From Microbacteriaceae bacterium VKM Ac-2855 (GTDB lineage Bacteria > Actinomycetota > Actinomycetes > Actinomycetales > Microbacteriaceae): a stretch of 64,000 nucleotides of DNA. Positions 1 through 8,493 of this stretch are shown here, piece after piece (the stretch's first letter is position 1; the number at the start of each line of letters is the position of its first letter). The stretch covers positions 310,001 through 374,000 of the forward strand of contig JABMLG010000004.1 of the NCBI GenBank assembly GCA_013204985.1. Reading direction: 5' to 3'. Both the position numbers and the translations under genes were made by a program. The notes beneath the pieces are model-generated. The model was not told the DNA's origin. It made no database searches and saw only the letters and a program-made list of their open reading frames with translations.

Positions 1-177
1 CGTCGGGGACGCGTCGTCGCTGAACTCGTGCAGGTGCCGGTCCTCCCAGCCGAAGGCGACCTGGAGCACCTGGTGCAGTTCGGCGAGCGTCATCGCCCCG
101 TCGAGTTGCAGGAGCCGACGGATGCCGGTCTCCATAAGGGTGGCCTCGATCCTCAGCGTGTCCGTCACGCCATCCAT
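1..177 (-). CDS. Plasmid pRiA4b ORF-3-like protein, 5' part only
   Basis: Read on the minus strand from an ATG at 177, this gives 59 residues and runs off the left edge of the window. The residues VLQVAFGWEDRHLHEF are the hallmark of the plasmid pRiA4b ORF-3/IS1096 passenger family, in which an N-terminal segment of the form 'RRLLQLDGAMTLAELHQ' precedes that motif. The family's biochemical role is unknown; members are common as single chromosomal genes in actinobacteria. Only the N-terminus can be seen, so completeness cannot be judged. A hairpin repeat begins 13 bp upstream of the start. Confidence 0.75.
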   Translation of the reverse strand, partial: MDGVTDTLRIEATLMETGIRRLLQLDGAMTLAELHQVLQVAFGWEDRHLHEFSDDASPT

Positions 178-189
178 CGTCGCAGGCGC

Positions 190-267
190 TGTACGGAAAT
201 GAAGTCGGATGCGCTTCGAGCGGGTCGAAACGGCGGGCCGAAGGCGATCCGACTGCATTGCCGTACA
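190..267. repeat. Hairpin repeat A, left copy flanking the AbiEi/DUF559 gene
   Basis: The arms 190-210 and 247-267 are 21 nt each and pair at 19 of 21 positions. A similar 80-nt structure (1289-1368) lies at the other end of the following gene in the same orientation; both share AATGAAGTC near the left end and GGCGATCC near the right arm. Confidence 0.75.
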
Positions 268-411
268 GGTGGCCCTCCCTGTGCGGCGCCCGGGCAGCGG
301 TCGACACGCCGGCTCGGGGCTACTCTCCTCCTCCACAGACCCGGAATCACCGCGGGCTTTCCCGATCCGGGCATTCTCGCGCCGGCGGCGGTCGGCGGAT
401 CGGCACCGTGG

Positions 412-1302
412 ATGACCATGGAACTCCTCGTGAACACCCTCACCGAAAACCACGGTGTCGCCTCCGCCGCCCAACTGCACACCGCCGGGGTCACCGCCCG
501 CGACCTTCGAAAGGCCGTTGCCGACGGCGACGTCCTCCGCGTCAGGAAGGGCTGGTTCGCCCTCCCAGGAACGAGCGAAGCCGAACGGCTCGCCGTCGCG
601 AACGGTGGTGTGCTCAGCTGCGTCTCGGCACTCGCGGCGGCGGGACTGTGGGTGATCCGACCGGATGGCGTGCACATCGCCGTCCGTCGGCACACCGGAT
701 CCGTGCGATCGCGGGGAAGCGTGACGCTGCACTGGCGCCGCTGGGCCGGCTGCGGCACGACCTCTGCCTCGGTCGACGGGATTGCGGCCTCGCTCCTGCA
801 CCTGATCATGTGCGTCCCCGCGGACGACGCGATCGTCACGCTGGATTCGGCCGTGAACTCGGAGAAGATCACGCTGGACGATCTGCTCGCCCTCGGTTCG
901 CTGCTGCCGCTCGGCAAGCGCGGCATCCTCGATCGCGTCGACCCGGGCTGTCAGTCCGGCCTCGAGACCCGGGTTCGAATCGCCTTCACACGCCGCGGCC
1001 TGCAGGTGCGCACGCAGGTGCACATCGACGGTGTCGGACGCGTCGACGTGCTGATCGGTGACCGGCTCGTCGTGGAGACCGATGGTCGGCGCTACCACTC
1101 GACGTCGGACCAGATCGACGACGACTACCGTCGCGACCTCGCGCTGTTCGATCTCGGTTACGCGCGGGTGCGAGCGAATTACGGGCAGATCATGAACGAC
1201 TGGCCGCACACCCGCGGGGTCATCGAACGCGCGATCGAGCGCGGCGTGCACCTGTGGACCCCCGCGCAGCGCCGGAGCAGAGAGCGCCGTGTCAGCGAAT
1301 GA
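412..1302 (+). CDS. AbiEi-like antitoxin N-terminal domain with DUF559 (Vsr-like) C-terminal domain
   Basis: 296 residues from ATG 412 (a second in-frame ATG lies at 418). Residues about 1-60 form a winged-helix of the AbiEi antitoxin type: an N-terminal 'NHGVASAAQLHTAGVTARDL' segment followed by 'VLRVRKGWFAL'. The C-terminal part carries the DUF559 endonuclease-like signature: VDVLIGDRLVVETDGRRYH, then a basic/acidic helix (DYRRDLAL) and GYARVR. Family members are usually annotated as type IV toxin-antitoxin AbiEi-domain proteins, but no AbiEii toxin gene is adjacent. The catalytic nature of the DUF559 domain is inferred from its restriction-endonuclease-like fold. The reading frame stays open far upstream (to 28), but that part runs through the hairpin repeat and overlaps the minus-strand gene, so the internal start is preferred. 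The stop codon lies inside the right-hand hairpin repeat. Confidence 0.75.
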   Translation: MTMELLVNTLTENHGVASAAQLHTAGVTARDLRKAVADGDVLRVRKGWFALPGTSEAERLAVANGGVLSCVSALAAAGLWVIRPDGVHIAVRRHTGSVRSRGSVTLHWRRWAGCGTTSASVDGIAASLLHLIMCVPADDAIVTLDSAVNSEKITLDDLLALGSLLPLGKRGILDRVDPGCQSGLETRVRIAFTRRGLQVRTQVHIDGVGRVDVLIGDRLVVETDGRRYHSTSDQIDDDYRRDLALFDLGYARVRANYGQIMNDWPHTRGVIERAIERGVHLWTPAQRRSRERRVSE

Positions 1303-1368
1303 AGTCCGATCGGCTCCAACCGCGCCGGATCCACGGATCGGAGGCGATCCAGCTGCACTTCCTGACAC
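1289..1368. repeat. Hairpin repeat A, right copy
   Basis: Imperfect inverted repeat starting GTGTCAG and ending CTGACAC, similar in size and internal words to 190-267. It overlaps the last four codons and stop of the preceding gene. Confidence 0.65.
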
Positions 1369-1467
1369 GCCGCCAACCCCGACGCGGGCCATAGAGCCCT
1401 CATAGCCGCTGCATAGCGCGATGTCGTCTGATGGACACCGTTACATCACCAACCGTTCGGAGTTCCC

Positions 1468-2238
1468 ATGAGCCGTCTCGACACCTTCGCCCCCATCTCG
1501 TTGCCCGAGCTGATCGAGAAGGCGGCGCTGCAAACGCGCGTCGACCGCAAATACATCGTGCCGGCGTGCGACCTCGAGAGCGTGCTCGCCGATCTCGATC
1601 CCGGCACGCGCATCCTCGAAATCGACGGCAAGCGGCACTCCGACTACGAGTCCATCTACTTCGACACCCCCGAATTGACCAGTTACGTACTAGCCGCGCG
1701 CGGCCGGCGACGGCGGTTCAAGATCCGCACGCGCAGCTACCTCGACTCGGGCGAGGCCTACCTCGAGGTGAAGACCCGGGGCGCCCGCAGCGCCACCGTG
1801 AAGGAGCGTCTCGAGTACGACATCCGCCGGCGCGACGTGCTGACACCGGAGGGTCTCGCGTATGTAGCCGAGACGCTCGAGGGAGTCTCGGACATCGACC
1901 CGACCACCCTCACGCCGACCGTGATCACCCGGTACGCCCGCACCACCCTCTACATCCCCACCTCCGAGAGTCGCGCCACGATCGACACCGGGCTGAGCTG
2001 GCATCTCGGCACGCTGACGCTCGACCGTCCCGAGATCGTGATCGTCGAGACGAAGTCCGGATCCCGAGCCTCCGAGGTCGATAAGGCCCTGTGGGCGCAC
2101 GGGCACCGCCCCGCCACGCTGTCGAAGTACGGCACCGGTCTCGCCGCCTTCCGCGACGACCTCCCCTCCAACAAGTGGGCGCGCACCCTGCGCCAGTCCT
2201 TCACCCCGTCGGCCCACGAAGCCGCACTCGTCGACTAA
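1468..2238 (+). CDS. VTC-domain (polyphosphate polymerase-like) protein
   Basis: 256 residues. The sequence fits the VTC/TTM fold: RVDRKYIVP near residues 24-32, a 'SIYFDTPELTSY' strand-turn around 63-74, basic FKIRTRSY followed by acidic YLEVKTR around 90-111, and ETKSG near 198. These alternating basic and acidic residues line the triphosphate tunnel in the family. Yeast VTC makes polyphosphate from ATP; in bacteria the domain commonly sits beside a DUF4956 membrane protein and a Cthe_2159-type lipoprotein or CotH-like protein. Here the lipoprotein follows after 10 bp, so the two are co-transcribed, but no DUF4956 gene is present. ATG 1468 is preceded by a CGGAG ribosome site. Polyphosphate synthesis is inferred from the family. 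Confidence 0.85.
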   Translation: MSRLDTFAPISLPELIEKAALQTRVDRKYIVPACDLESVLADLDPGTRILEIDGKRHSDYESIYFDTPELTSYVLAARGRRRRFKIRTRSYLDSGEAYLEVKTRGARSATVKERLEYDIRRRDVLTPEGLAYVAETLEGVSDIDPTTLTPTVITRYARTTLYIPTSESRATIDTGLSWHLGTLTLDRPEIVIVETKSGSRASEVDKALWAHGHRPATLSKYGTGLAAFRDDLPSNKWARTLRQSFTPSAHEAALVD

Positions 2239-2248
2239 GGAACGCATC

Positions 2249-4024
2249 ATGAAACCCCGCACCCTCGCCCTGTTCGCGGGCTTCACCCTCACAGGGGTGC
2301 TGCTGGCCGGCTGCGCGACCACCGTCGCCGCCGGTACCGACTCCTCCGCATCCTCGAGCAGCGGCTCGACCGAGACCGCCGTCGAAGCGGTCGACACCAC
2401 GCTCGACTCCACCGCGCAGCAGATCATCGCCGCGAACGCGACCCTGGTCGACACCACGGATGCGGACGCGTACGACACCACGGATGCGACCACGATCACG
2501 CTCGACGGCGACACAGCCACGGCGGAGGGCGACGGCGTCACCGTCGACGGCAGCACTGTGACGATCACCGCGGGCGGCACGTACGTGCTCAACGGCAGCC
2601 TCAGCGACGGCCAGGTCGTCGTCGATTCGGGCGACACCGGCACCGTCTACCTCGTGCTCGACGGCGTCAGCATCGCCAGCTCCACCACCTCCGCGATCAG
2701 TGTCACCGCCGCCGAGAAGGCGGTCGTCGTGCTCGCCGACGGCTCGACCAACACCCTCAGCGACACCGCGAGCTACGCCACCGACGCGGAGTCGAACGCT
2801 GCCCTGTACAGTGCCGCCGACCTGGTGATCACCGGTGACGGCGCGCTGGACGTGACGGGCAACGGCAACGACGGCATCGCCGGCAAGGACGATCTCGTCA
2901 TCCTCTCGGGCGCGATCACCGTGAACGCGGTCGACGACGGCATCCGCGGCAAGGATGCGCTGGTCATCTCGGGCGGCGACATCAGCGTGACCAGCGGCGG
3001 CGACGGCTTGAAGGCCGACAACGACGAGGATGCGACGAAGGGCTGGATCGGGATCAGCGGCGGCACCGTCGCGGTCGACGCCGCCGGTGACGGCGCGCAG
3101 GCGACGAGCGACGTCGTGATCACCGGCGGCTCCATCGAGGTGACGGCGGGCGGCGGATCCGGCGGCACGGTCGCCGACGACTCGAGCGCCAAGGGTCTCA
3201 AGGCCGGCGTGATCGTCGACGTCGAGGGCGGCACCGTGACCGTCGACGCGGCGGACGACGCCGTGCACTCCGACACCTGGGTGCACGCGACCGGTGGCAC
3301 GCTCAGCCTCGCCTCCGGCGACGACGGCGTGCACGCCGACACCGCGCTGCTGCTCGACGGCGCGAGCGTCGACGTGACCGAGTCGTACGAGGCGATCGAG
3401 AGCGCTGACATCCGCATCTCGGCCGGCGACGTCGATGTGACCTCGAGCGACGACGGGCTGAACGCCTCTGCCGGCAGCACCACCGAGAGCTCCGAGAGCG
3501 CCGGCGGTATGGGCGGCGGGGGCGGCGGCTCGATGGGCGACGACGGCTCGGTGATCACGATCTCGGGCGGCACCGTGACGATCGGCGCCGAGGGCGACGG
3601 TCTGGATTCGAACGGCAGCGCGAGCATCACCGGCGGCACTGTCACCGTGAACGGGCCGACCGGCAGCGGCAACGGCGCGCTCGACGTGAACGGCACCCTC
3701 GACGTGTCGGGCGGCACCCTGGTCGCAGCCGGCAGCTCGGGCATGGTCGTCTCGCCGTCCTCGGATTCGGCGCAGGGCTGGATCTCGGCGACGCTCGATT
3801 CGTCGGTCTCCGCCGGCACGGAGGTGACGGTCACCGCCGCCGACGGCACCGTGATCACGAGCTTCACGGCCGCGAAGACGTTCCAGAACGTCGTGGTCTC
3901 AGACGCCGCGATCGCCTCCGGCTCGAGTTACACGGTCACCGCCGGCACCGCATCCGTCACCGTCACCGCGGGCGAGGCATCCGCCGGCACCGGGATGAGC
4001 GGCGGCCCCCAGGGCGGCCGCTAG
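2249..4024 (+). CDS. Secreted lipoprotein with Cthe_2159-type carbohydrate-binding beta-helix
   Basis: 591 residues. A lipoprotein signal peptide ends in LLAGC with the lipidated cysteine at residue 22, followed by a Ser/Thr-rich spacer. From about residue 75 onward the chain is built of short repeats of the type 'ISGGxVxVxxGGDGLxA', typical of the calcium-binding right-handed beta-helix seen in the Cthe_2159 pectate-binding family. A glycine-rich loop (GGMGGGGGGSMG, about 411-422) interrupts the helix. The last part (about 495-575) looks like a separate beta-sandwich. The ribosome site TAAGGA overlaps the upstream stop, indicating translational coupling with the VTC gene. Expected at the outer face of the membrane; ligand unknown. 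Confidence 0.85.
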   Translation: MKPRTLALFAGFTLTGVLLAGCATTVAAGTDSSASSSSGSTETAVEAVDTTLDSTAQQIIAANATLVDTTDADAYDTTDATTITLDGDTATAEGDGVTVDGSTVTITAGGTYVLNGSLSDGQVVVDSGDTGTVYLVLDGVSIASSTTSAISVTAAEKAVVVLADGSTNTLSDTASYATDAESNAALYSAADLVITGDGALDVTGNGNDGIAGKDDLVILSGAITVNAVDDGIRGKDALVISGGDISVTSGGDGLKADNDEDATKGWIGISGGTVAVDAAGDGAQATSDVVITGGSIEVTAGGGSGGTVADDSSAKGLKAGVIVDVEGGTVTVDAADDAVHSDTWVHATGGTLSLASGDDGVHADTALLLDGASVDVTESYEAIESADIRISAGDVDVTSSDDGLNASAGSTTESSESAGGMGGGGGGSMGDDGSVITISGGTVTIGAEGDGLDSNGSASITGGTVTVNGPTGSGNGALDVNGTLDVSGGTLVAAGSSGMVVSPSSDSAQGWISATLDSSVSAGTEVTVTAADGTVITSFTAAKTFQNVVVSDAAIASGSSYTVTAGTASVTVTAGEASAGTGMSGGPQGGR

Positions 4025-4062
4025 CCCCCACCCCGCGTTCACGTCATCCTGCCCACCCCGGG

Positions 4063-4133
4063 ATCCCCGCGAGATGCCTCTTATGCACGCGACACGCCGC
4101 AAAAAGTGTGCATAAGAGGCATCTCGCGGGGAT
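4063..4133. repeat. Palindromic repeat family P1, copy 1
   Basis: Perfect 26-bp inverted repeat (4063-4088 and 4108-4133) with a 19-nt loop. The core arm is CCCCGCGAGATGCCTCTTAT. It lies between convergent genes. Two more copies occur at 38260-38326 and 45366-45432; the copy at 38 kb is its reverse complement with almost no change even in the loop. Confidence 0.9.
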
Positions 4134-4172
4134 GGGGGCAGGGGCAGGGACGAGTGCGGCAGCGGTCGGCGC

Positions 4173-4592
4173 TCAGCCCTGCCAGCCGAGGTTGCGGGCC
4201 AGCACTTCCAGCACGCGGAGGGTCTCGTCGTACTGCTCCTGCGTCAAGCCCTGCGTCGCGGCCGTGCGGTTGGCAGCGACGACCTCGGCGAGGCGGGTGA
4301 AGGCGAGCGTGCCGCGTTCAGTGATGGCGAAGCCGGCGTCCCCCGCGGTGATCCAGCCGCTCTCGACGAGTTCGGTGAGGTGCTCGGCGGCGGATTCGCC
4401 GTCATCGTCCTGCAGGAACGGCGCGACCGCCGCATCCAGTTGCTCCGTGGTGCCCGGCCCGCGCGAGAGCACGTTGAGCAGCTGCCATTGCCGCCGAGTC
4501 ACACCGTGCTCGTCGAGCGTCTCGGCGAAGCGCTCGTCGATGAGGCGGTCCACCAGCTTGAGCCAGTATCCGATCGGTCGTTGATCAGCCAT
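4173..4592 (-). CDS. MarR-family transcriptional regulator
   Basis: 139 residues, the usual MarR length. The N-terminal dimerisation helix (IGYWLKLVDRLIDERFAETL) is followed by TRRQWQLLNVL and a winged-helix reading about residues 45-95, with 'LVESGWITAGDAGFAITERG' forming the recognition-helix/wing region. It is divergently arranged with the DoxX-like gene, with only 41 bp between the two starts, so it probably controls that gene and itself. The effector cannot be read from the sequence. Confidence 0.85.
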   Translation of the reverse strand: MADQRPIGYWLKLVDRLIDERFAETLDEHGVTRRQWQLLNVLSRGPGTTEQLDAAVAPFLQDDDGESAAEHLTELVESGWITAGDAGFAITERGTLAFTRLAEVVAANRTAATQGLTQEQYDETLRVLEVLARNLGWQG

Positions 4593-4633
4593 AACGCCAC
4601 GATACGCCCAGCACCACGCGGCAGACTGGCCCG

Positions 4634-4978
4634 ATGAGCGTGACGACGAAGCTGCTGACCGGCATCCTGGCGACCTCCGGCACCATCCACCTCGCGCGGC
4701 CCCGCGTCTTCGATCGGGTGGTGCCGCGCTGGATCCCCGGCGCGAAACGTGGCTGGGTGTACGTCTCGGGCGTGGCCGAGCTGGCCTGCGCCGTAGCGCT
4801 CGCGCATCCGCGCACCCGTGCCGTCGGCGGGCTGGCCACGGCCGCCCTGATGGTCGCGGTCTTCCCCGGCAACGTGCAGATGGCCCAGGATGCGCGCAGC
4901 CCGCGAGCGCGCGCCATCACGCTCGCCCGCCTGCCGCTGCAGATCCCGCTCATCCTCTGGGGCCTGCGCGCCCGCTGA
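4634..4978 (+). CDS. DoxX-like small membrane protein
   Basis: 114 residues with about four hydrophobic segments: LLTGILATSGTIHL, VYVSGVAELACAVALA, GGLATAALMVAVFPG and a C-terminal LPLQIPLILWG. The pattern 'GxxHxxxP..F...VP.W.PG.....V..SG..EL..A' is that of the DoxX/YkgB group of inner-membrane proteins linked to redox or thiol stress. It is divergent from a MarR gene, which is the usual context for a stress-inducible membrane protein. Function beyond the family is unknown. Confidence 0.75.
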   Translation: MSVTTKLLTGILATSGTIHLARPRVFDRVVPRWIPGAKRGWVYVSGVAELACAVALAHPRTRAVGGLATAALMVAVFPGNVQMAQDARSPRARAITLARLPLQIPLILWGLRAR

Positions 4979-4993
4979 CCCGAAGCCACCCCT

Positions 4994-5064
4994 GCGAGGG
5001 ACCCGCGCTCGGATCGAGGGCGCCTCCATCGGGGGCGCCCTCGAGCCGGGAAAGGGTCCCTCGC
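4994..5064. terminator. Bidirectional hairpin terminator candidate
   Basis: Nested perfect inverted repeats: outer arms GCGAGGGACCC (4994-5004) and GGGTCCCTCGC (5054-5064), inner arms TCGAGGGCGCC (5014-5024) and GGCGCCCTCGA (5034-5044). It sits between convergent genes, with no T-tract, as is common in GC-rich actinobacteria. Confidence 0.7.
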
Positions 5065-5076
5065 CCAGAGGGTGGG

Positions 5077-6642
5077 CTACTTGTCCTTATCGAGGGCCGG
5101 GCGTTCGGCGACCACGGGGTAGGCGCCGGTGTAGCCGTCGCGCGCGGCCGCGGCGGCCAGGATGCGCCCGCGCTGCAGGTACCACCCCAGAATCAGTAGC
5201 GGGATGAGCACGATCAGCGAGGCGAGCACCCAGCGGCCCGTATCCGAGAAGCCCATGGTGACCAGCACGAACGCGAGGAACGCGAGGGTCAGATAAGCCG
5301 TGAAGGGCGCGCCGAACAGCTTGAACGCGGGGCGCTCGAGCTTGCCCTGCTTCGCCCAGCGGTGCAGCTGGATCTGGCAGAGCACGATGGTCGCCCAGCC
5401 GCCGATGATGCCCAGCGCCGAGATCTCGAGCACGACGTTGAACGCCTCCGTCGCGCCGAGGAAGGCGCTCAGGATCACACCCAGCAGGGTGAGCGTGGCG
5501 GTGAGCAGGATGCCGCCGAAGGGCACGCCGGCGGCGTTCATCCTGCCGGTGAATTTCGGTGCGGATCCGTTGACCGACATCGAGCGCAGGATGCGGCCGG
5601 TCGAGTACAGCCCCGCGTTCAGCGACGACAGGGCCGCGGTGAGCACCACGAAGTTCATGATCGAGGCGACGATCGCGGCCGTCTGCTCGCCGCCGATGTT
5701 CGAGAAGAAGGTGACGAACGGCGACTCGCCGGCGCTGTAGGACGAGTAGGGCAGCAGCAGCGAGAGCAGCAGCACCGAACCCACGTAGAAGATCGCGATG
5801 CGGAAGATGACGGTGTTCACGGCCTTCGGCATCACCTTCGCCGGCTCGGCCGTCTCGCCCGCCGCCGTACCGACCAGCTCGATCGCCGCGTACGCGAAGA
5901 CCACGCCGCTGATCGCGAGGATCGGCGCGAACGCATCCGTCGGGAAGAAGCCGCCGTTGTCGGTGATCACCGAGAATCCGGTCACCCCCTCGTTCGTCCG
6001 GCCGACGAAGATCAGGAAGATCACGCCGACGATCAGGAACGCCACCAGCGCGGTCACCTTGATCAGCGCGAACCAGAACTCCATCTCGCCGAACACCTTC
6101 ACCGACACGAGGTTCAGCGAGAGCACCACGGCGAGCGCCACGAGCGCCGTGACCCATTCCGGGATCTCGGCGAGGAACGGGATGTACTGCCCCCAGAAGT
6201 GCACATAGATCGCTGCCGCGGTGACGTCGACGATCGAGGTCATCGCCCAGTTGAGGAAGTACATCCACCCGGCGGCGTACGCCATCTTCTCGCCGTAGAA
6301 CTCGCGGGCGTACGAGACGAACGAGCCGGAGGAGGGGCGGTGCAGCACCAGCTCGCCGAGCGCGCGCAGGATGAGGAACGCGAAGAATCCGCAGACCGCG
6401 TAGACGAAGATGAGCGACGGTCCCGACGAGGCGAGTCGCCCGCCGGCGCCGAGGAACAGGCCGGTGCCGATGGCGCCGCCGATCGCGATCATCTGGATCT
6501 GACGGGGTTTCAACGTCTTGTGGTAACCGGCGTCCTCGCTGTCGAACTCGTGCTCGGCGTTGCCGCGGTCGCCCGTGGTCTCGCGCCAGTTCTCGAGCTT
6601 GTCCGCGATGTCGTCGCGTCCGTGCGTGTCTTCGCTGCCCAT
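5077..6642 (-). CDS. Amino-acid permease (APC superfamily, AnsP/CycA-like)
   Basis: 521 residues from the ATG at 6642, chosen because GGAG lies about 10 nt upstream; the frame stays open to 6708. A charged cytoplasmic N-terminus of about 45 residues precedes [20 protein letters not shown], the canonical first transmembrane helix of the AAT branch of the APC superfamily. About 12 transmembrane segments follow, including [20 protein letters not shown], the conserved helix 6 region. It imports an amino acid by proton symport; the closest known subgroups are L-asparagine permease and the D-Ser/D-Ala/Gly transporter, which cannot be separated by eye. Transcribed alone, convergent with the DoxX-like gene. 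Confidence 0.9.
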   Translation of the reverse strand: MGSEDTHGRDDIADKLENWRETTGDRGNAEHEFDSEDAGYHKTLKPRQIQMIAIGGAIGTGLFLGAGGRLASSGPSLIFVYAVCGFFAFLILRALGELVLHRPSSGSFVSYAREFYGEKMAYAAGWMYFLNWAMTSIVDVTAAAIYVHFWGQYIPFLAEIPEWVTALVALAVVLSLNLVSVKVFGEMEFWFALIKVTALVAFLIVGVIFLIFVGRTNEGVTGFSVITDNGGFFPTDAFAPILAISGVVFAYAAIELVGTAAGETAEPAKVMPKAVNTVIFRIAIFYVGSVLLLSLLLPYSSYSAGESPFVTFFSNIGGEQTAAIVASIMNFVVLTAALSSLNAGLYSTGRILRSMSVNGSAPKFTGRMNAAGVPFGGILLTATLTLLGVILSAFLGATEAFNVVLEISALGIIGGWATIVLCQIQLHRWAKQGKLERPAFKLFGAPFTAYLTLAFLAFVLVTMGFSDTGRWVLASLIVLIPLLILGWYLQRGRILAAAAARDGYTGAYPVVAERPALDKDK

Positions 6643-6799
6643 GGGCCGTCTCCGTTCGCCGGGTTCGCTGAGGGAGACAAAGGCCCCTGGAACCGTTGTC
6701 CTGCTCACGCTAGACCTGCGGACGTTTCCGGTGGGTAAATCCGGCGCCAGACGGATGCACGCATGTCGCCCGCCGGGCTGCGACGGATGTCCGGTGGGG

Positions 6800-6805
6800 T
6801 ACCGT
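6800..6805 (+). promoter_or_regulatory. -10 box of a likely leaderless promoter
   Basis: TACCGT ends 7 nt before the ATG at 6813, so transcription would begin at or next to the start codon. The same spacing recurs at several other genes in the window. Confidence 0.5.
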
Positions 6806-6812
6806 CCTCTGT

Positions 6813-6986
6813 ATGACCGACGAGAGCGCCGACAAGCGCGCCGATCAACTCACTTCCGCCCCCCAGTCGACCCCGGAGGACGCGCGCGCCCGGATCGATG
6901 TGACCGAGACCGAGAACGGCACCCGCCGCATCGACATCCGCGACGACGCGAACGCGCGCCCGGGCAAGGGCGACGACGGTGCCTGA
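6813..6986 (+). CDS. Small conserved hydrophilic protein
   Basis: 57 residues, highly charged, with no hydrophobic segment: acidic/basic alternation and the phrase [20 protein letters not shown] in its centre. It overlaps the downstream kinase start by 8 nt, so the two are translated from one mRNA. The -10-like TACCGT 7 nt upstream suggests a leaderless message. I recognise a similar small reading frame ahead of diacylglycerol-kinase genes in related actinobacteria, but its function is not known. Confidence 0.65.
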   Translation: MTDESADKRADQLTSAPQSTPEDARARIDVTETENGTRRIDIRDDANARPGKGDDGA

Positions 6987-7953
6987 GCGGCGGCGCGCGG
7001 CTCTCGTCTACAACCCCATCAAGGTCGACCTCGACGCGATCAAGGCCGCCATCGCCGCCGAGGAGGCGGAGGCCGGCTGGGAGGAGACCCTCTACTACGA
7101 GACGACGGTCGAGGATCCGGGCGCCGGCCAGGTGCGCGAAGCGCTGCAGAACGGCGCGGATGTGATCATCGCGGCGGGCGGCGACGGCACGGTGCGCGTG
7201 GTGGCCGAGGCGATGCGCGAATCCGATGCGGCCCTCGCCCTTCTTCCCAGCGGCACGGGCAACCTGCTCGCCCGCAACCTGAACCTCACGCTGGCCGATG
7301 TCGAGAACGCCGTGCACGTCGCGTTCACCGGCGAGGACCGGGCGATCGACATCGGTCTCATCGACATCGAGGCGAAGCCGGGCGCGACCAAGAAGCGGCA
7401 CGCCTACGTCGTGATGGCCGGTCTGGGTATCGACGCGAAGATGCTGGCCAACACCGACGACGAGCTCAAGAAGCGAGCCGGCTGGCTCGCCTACGTCGAT
7501 GCGCTGGGCAAGGCGCTGCGCGACAAGAACCAGCTGAACTTCCGCTTCAGTCTCGACGGCTCGTCGCCGCGGCACGTCCGCGCGCACACCATCATCGTGG
7601 GCAACTGCGGATCCCTGCCGGCCAACATCCTGCTGCTGCCGGATGCGGCCGTCGACGACGGCGTCTTCGACATCGTCCTGCTGCGGCCTGAGGGATTCTT
7701 CGGCTGGGCGCAGATCATCTTCAAGGTGGTGTGGGAGAACGGGATCCTGCGCCGCAGCGGCGTCGTCGGCCAGAAGCTGATGGGGCTGAGCAAAGAGGTG
7801 CAGGCGCTGCGCTACGTGAAGGGCCGCGAACTCGTCGTCCGACTCGAGAAGCCGCAGGAGATCGAACTCGACGGCGACGGCTTCGGCACCGCCGCCGCGT
7901 TCAAGACCTGGGTCGTCCCGGGTGGCCTGACCGTGCGGGTGCCCGCGAGCTGA
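6979..7953 (+). CDS. Diacylglycerol/lipid kinase family protein (DagK/YegS-like)
   Basis: 324 residues from a GTG at 6979. The N-terminus has the typical RRRAALVYNPIKVD strand; the nucleotide-binding motif AAGGDGTVRVVAEA is near residues 56-69, followed by LALLPSGTGNLLARNL, the lipid-kinase signature. The C-terminal beta-sandwich includes GNCGSLPANILLLPDA and DDGVFDIVLLRP. Enzymes of this family phosphorylate diacylglycerol or related lipids with ATP at the membrane face, recycling lipid headgroup precursors. Its start lies within the preceding 57-residue gene, which indicates coupling. Confidence 0.9.
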   Translation: MPERRRAALVYNPIKVDLDAIKAAIAAEEAEAGWEETLYYETTVEDPGAGQVREALQNGADVIIAAGGDGTVRVVAEAMRESDAALALLPSGTGNLLARNLNLTLADVENAVHVAFTGEDRAIDIGLIDIEAKPGATKKRHAYVVMAGLGIDAKMLANTDDELKKRAGWLAYVDALGKALRDKNQLNFRFSLDGSSPRHVRAHTIIVGNCGSLPANILLLPDAAVDDGVFDIVLLRPEGFFGWAQIIFKVVWENGILRRSGVVGQKLMGLSKEVQALRYVKGRELVVRLEKPQEIELDGDGFGTAAAFKTWVVPGGLTVRVPAS

Positions 7954-8039
7954 CCGAGCCCCACCCCTGATGACGGCGCAGTGTGGCGCGGTCCCGACCC
8001 CGCCACACCCCGCACCTCCGACAGAACGGAAGCCGTCTC

Positions 8040-8267
8040 ATGATGCTCGTCGAAACCGCCCCCGACCACTGGGTCGCCCGCGACACTCCCCGGGCACCGG
8101 CCCGCGGGTTCGTCACCGCGAAGGTCGTGGCGGACGCCACGGTCTACCACGCCGAGTCGTACCACATCGTCCGCGAGAAGCGCACGGACCTCGGTGCGCA
8201 CCCCACCCCCGAGGCCGCGCTCGCCGCGATCGTGGCCTTCACGGCCGACTCGTCACGCTCACGATGA
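8040..8267 (+). CDS. Small hypothetical protein
   Basis: 75 residues from ATG 8040 (or 8043), preceded by GAACGGAAG. The chain reads as a compact soluble domain with two likely strands (GFVTAKVVADATVYHAESYH) and a C-terminal helix (TPEAALAAIVAFTAD). I do not recognise the family. It stands alone between the lipid kinase and the DUF4407 gene. The good ribosome site and typical codon use make it a plausible gene. Confidence 0.5.
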   Translation: MMLVETAPDHWVARDTPRAPARGFVTAKVVADATVYHAESYHIVREKRTDLGAHPTPEAALAAIVAFTADSSRSR

Positions 8268-8493
8268 CCGCGGCGGAGCCGGGAGGCTCGGCCGGATACT
8301 GGGCCGATTCCCGGGATTCTCTCCGGTAGCGCACGAACCGACCGCCCATACTCGGACCTTCGAGTGCTCTCGGGCACCCACCTGTACCCCTTCCCACGCC
8401 GGCAGCCGAACTCGGTGTGCCACGCCCAGTTCATCCGCAGCGCCTACCCGGCACGCGGATGCGGCCGGGCCACGCCAGAGAAAGGATCCGCGC

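Noticed and set aside
28-411. Long 5' extension of the AbiEi/DUF559 frame
   Set aside because: The extension runs through a hairpin repeat and over the minus-strand pRiA4b-like gene, and it shows no domain similarity.
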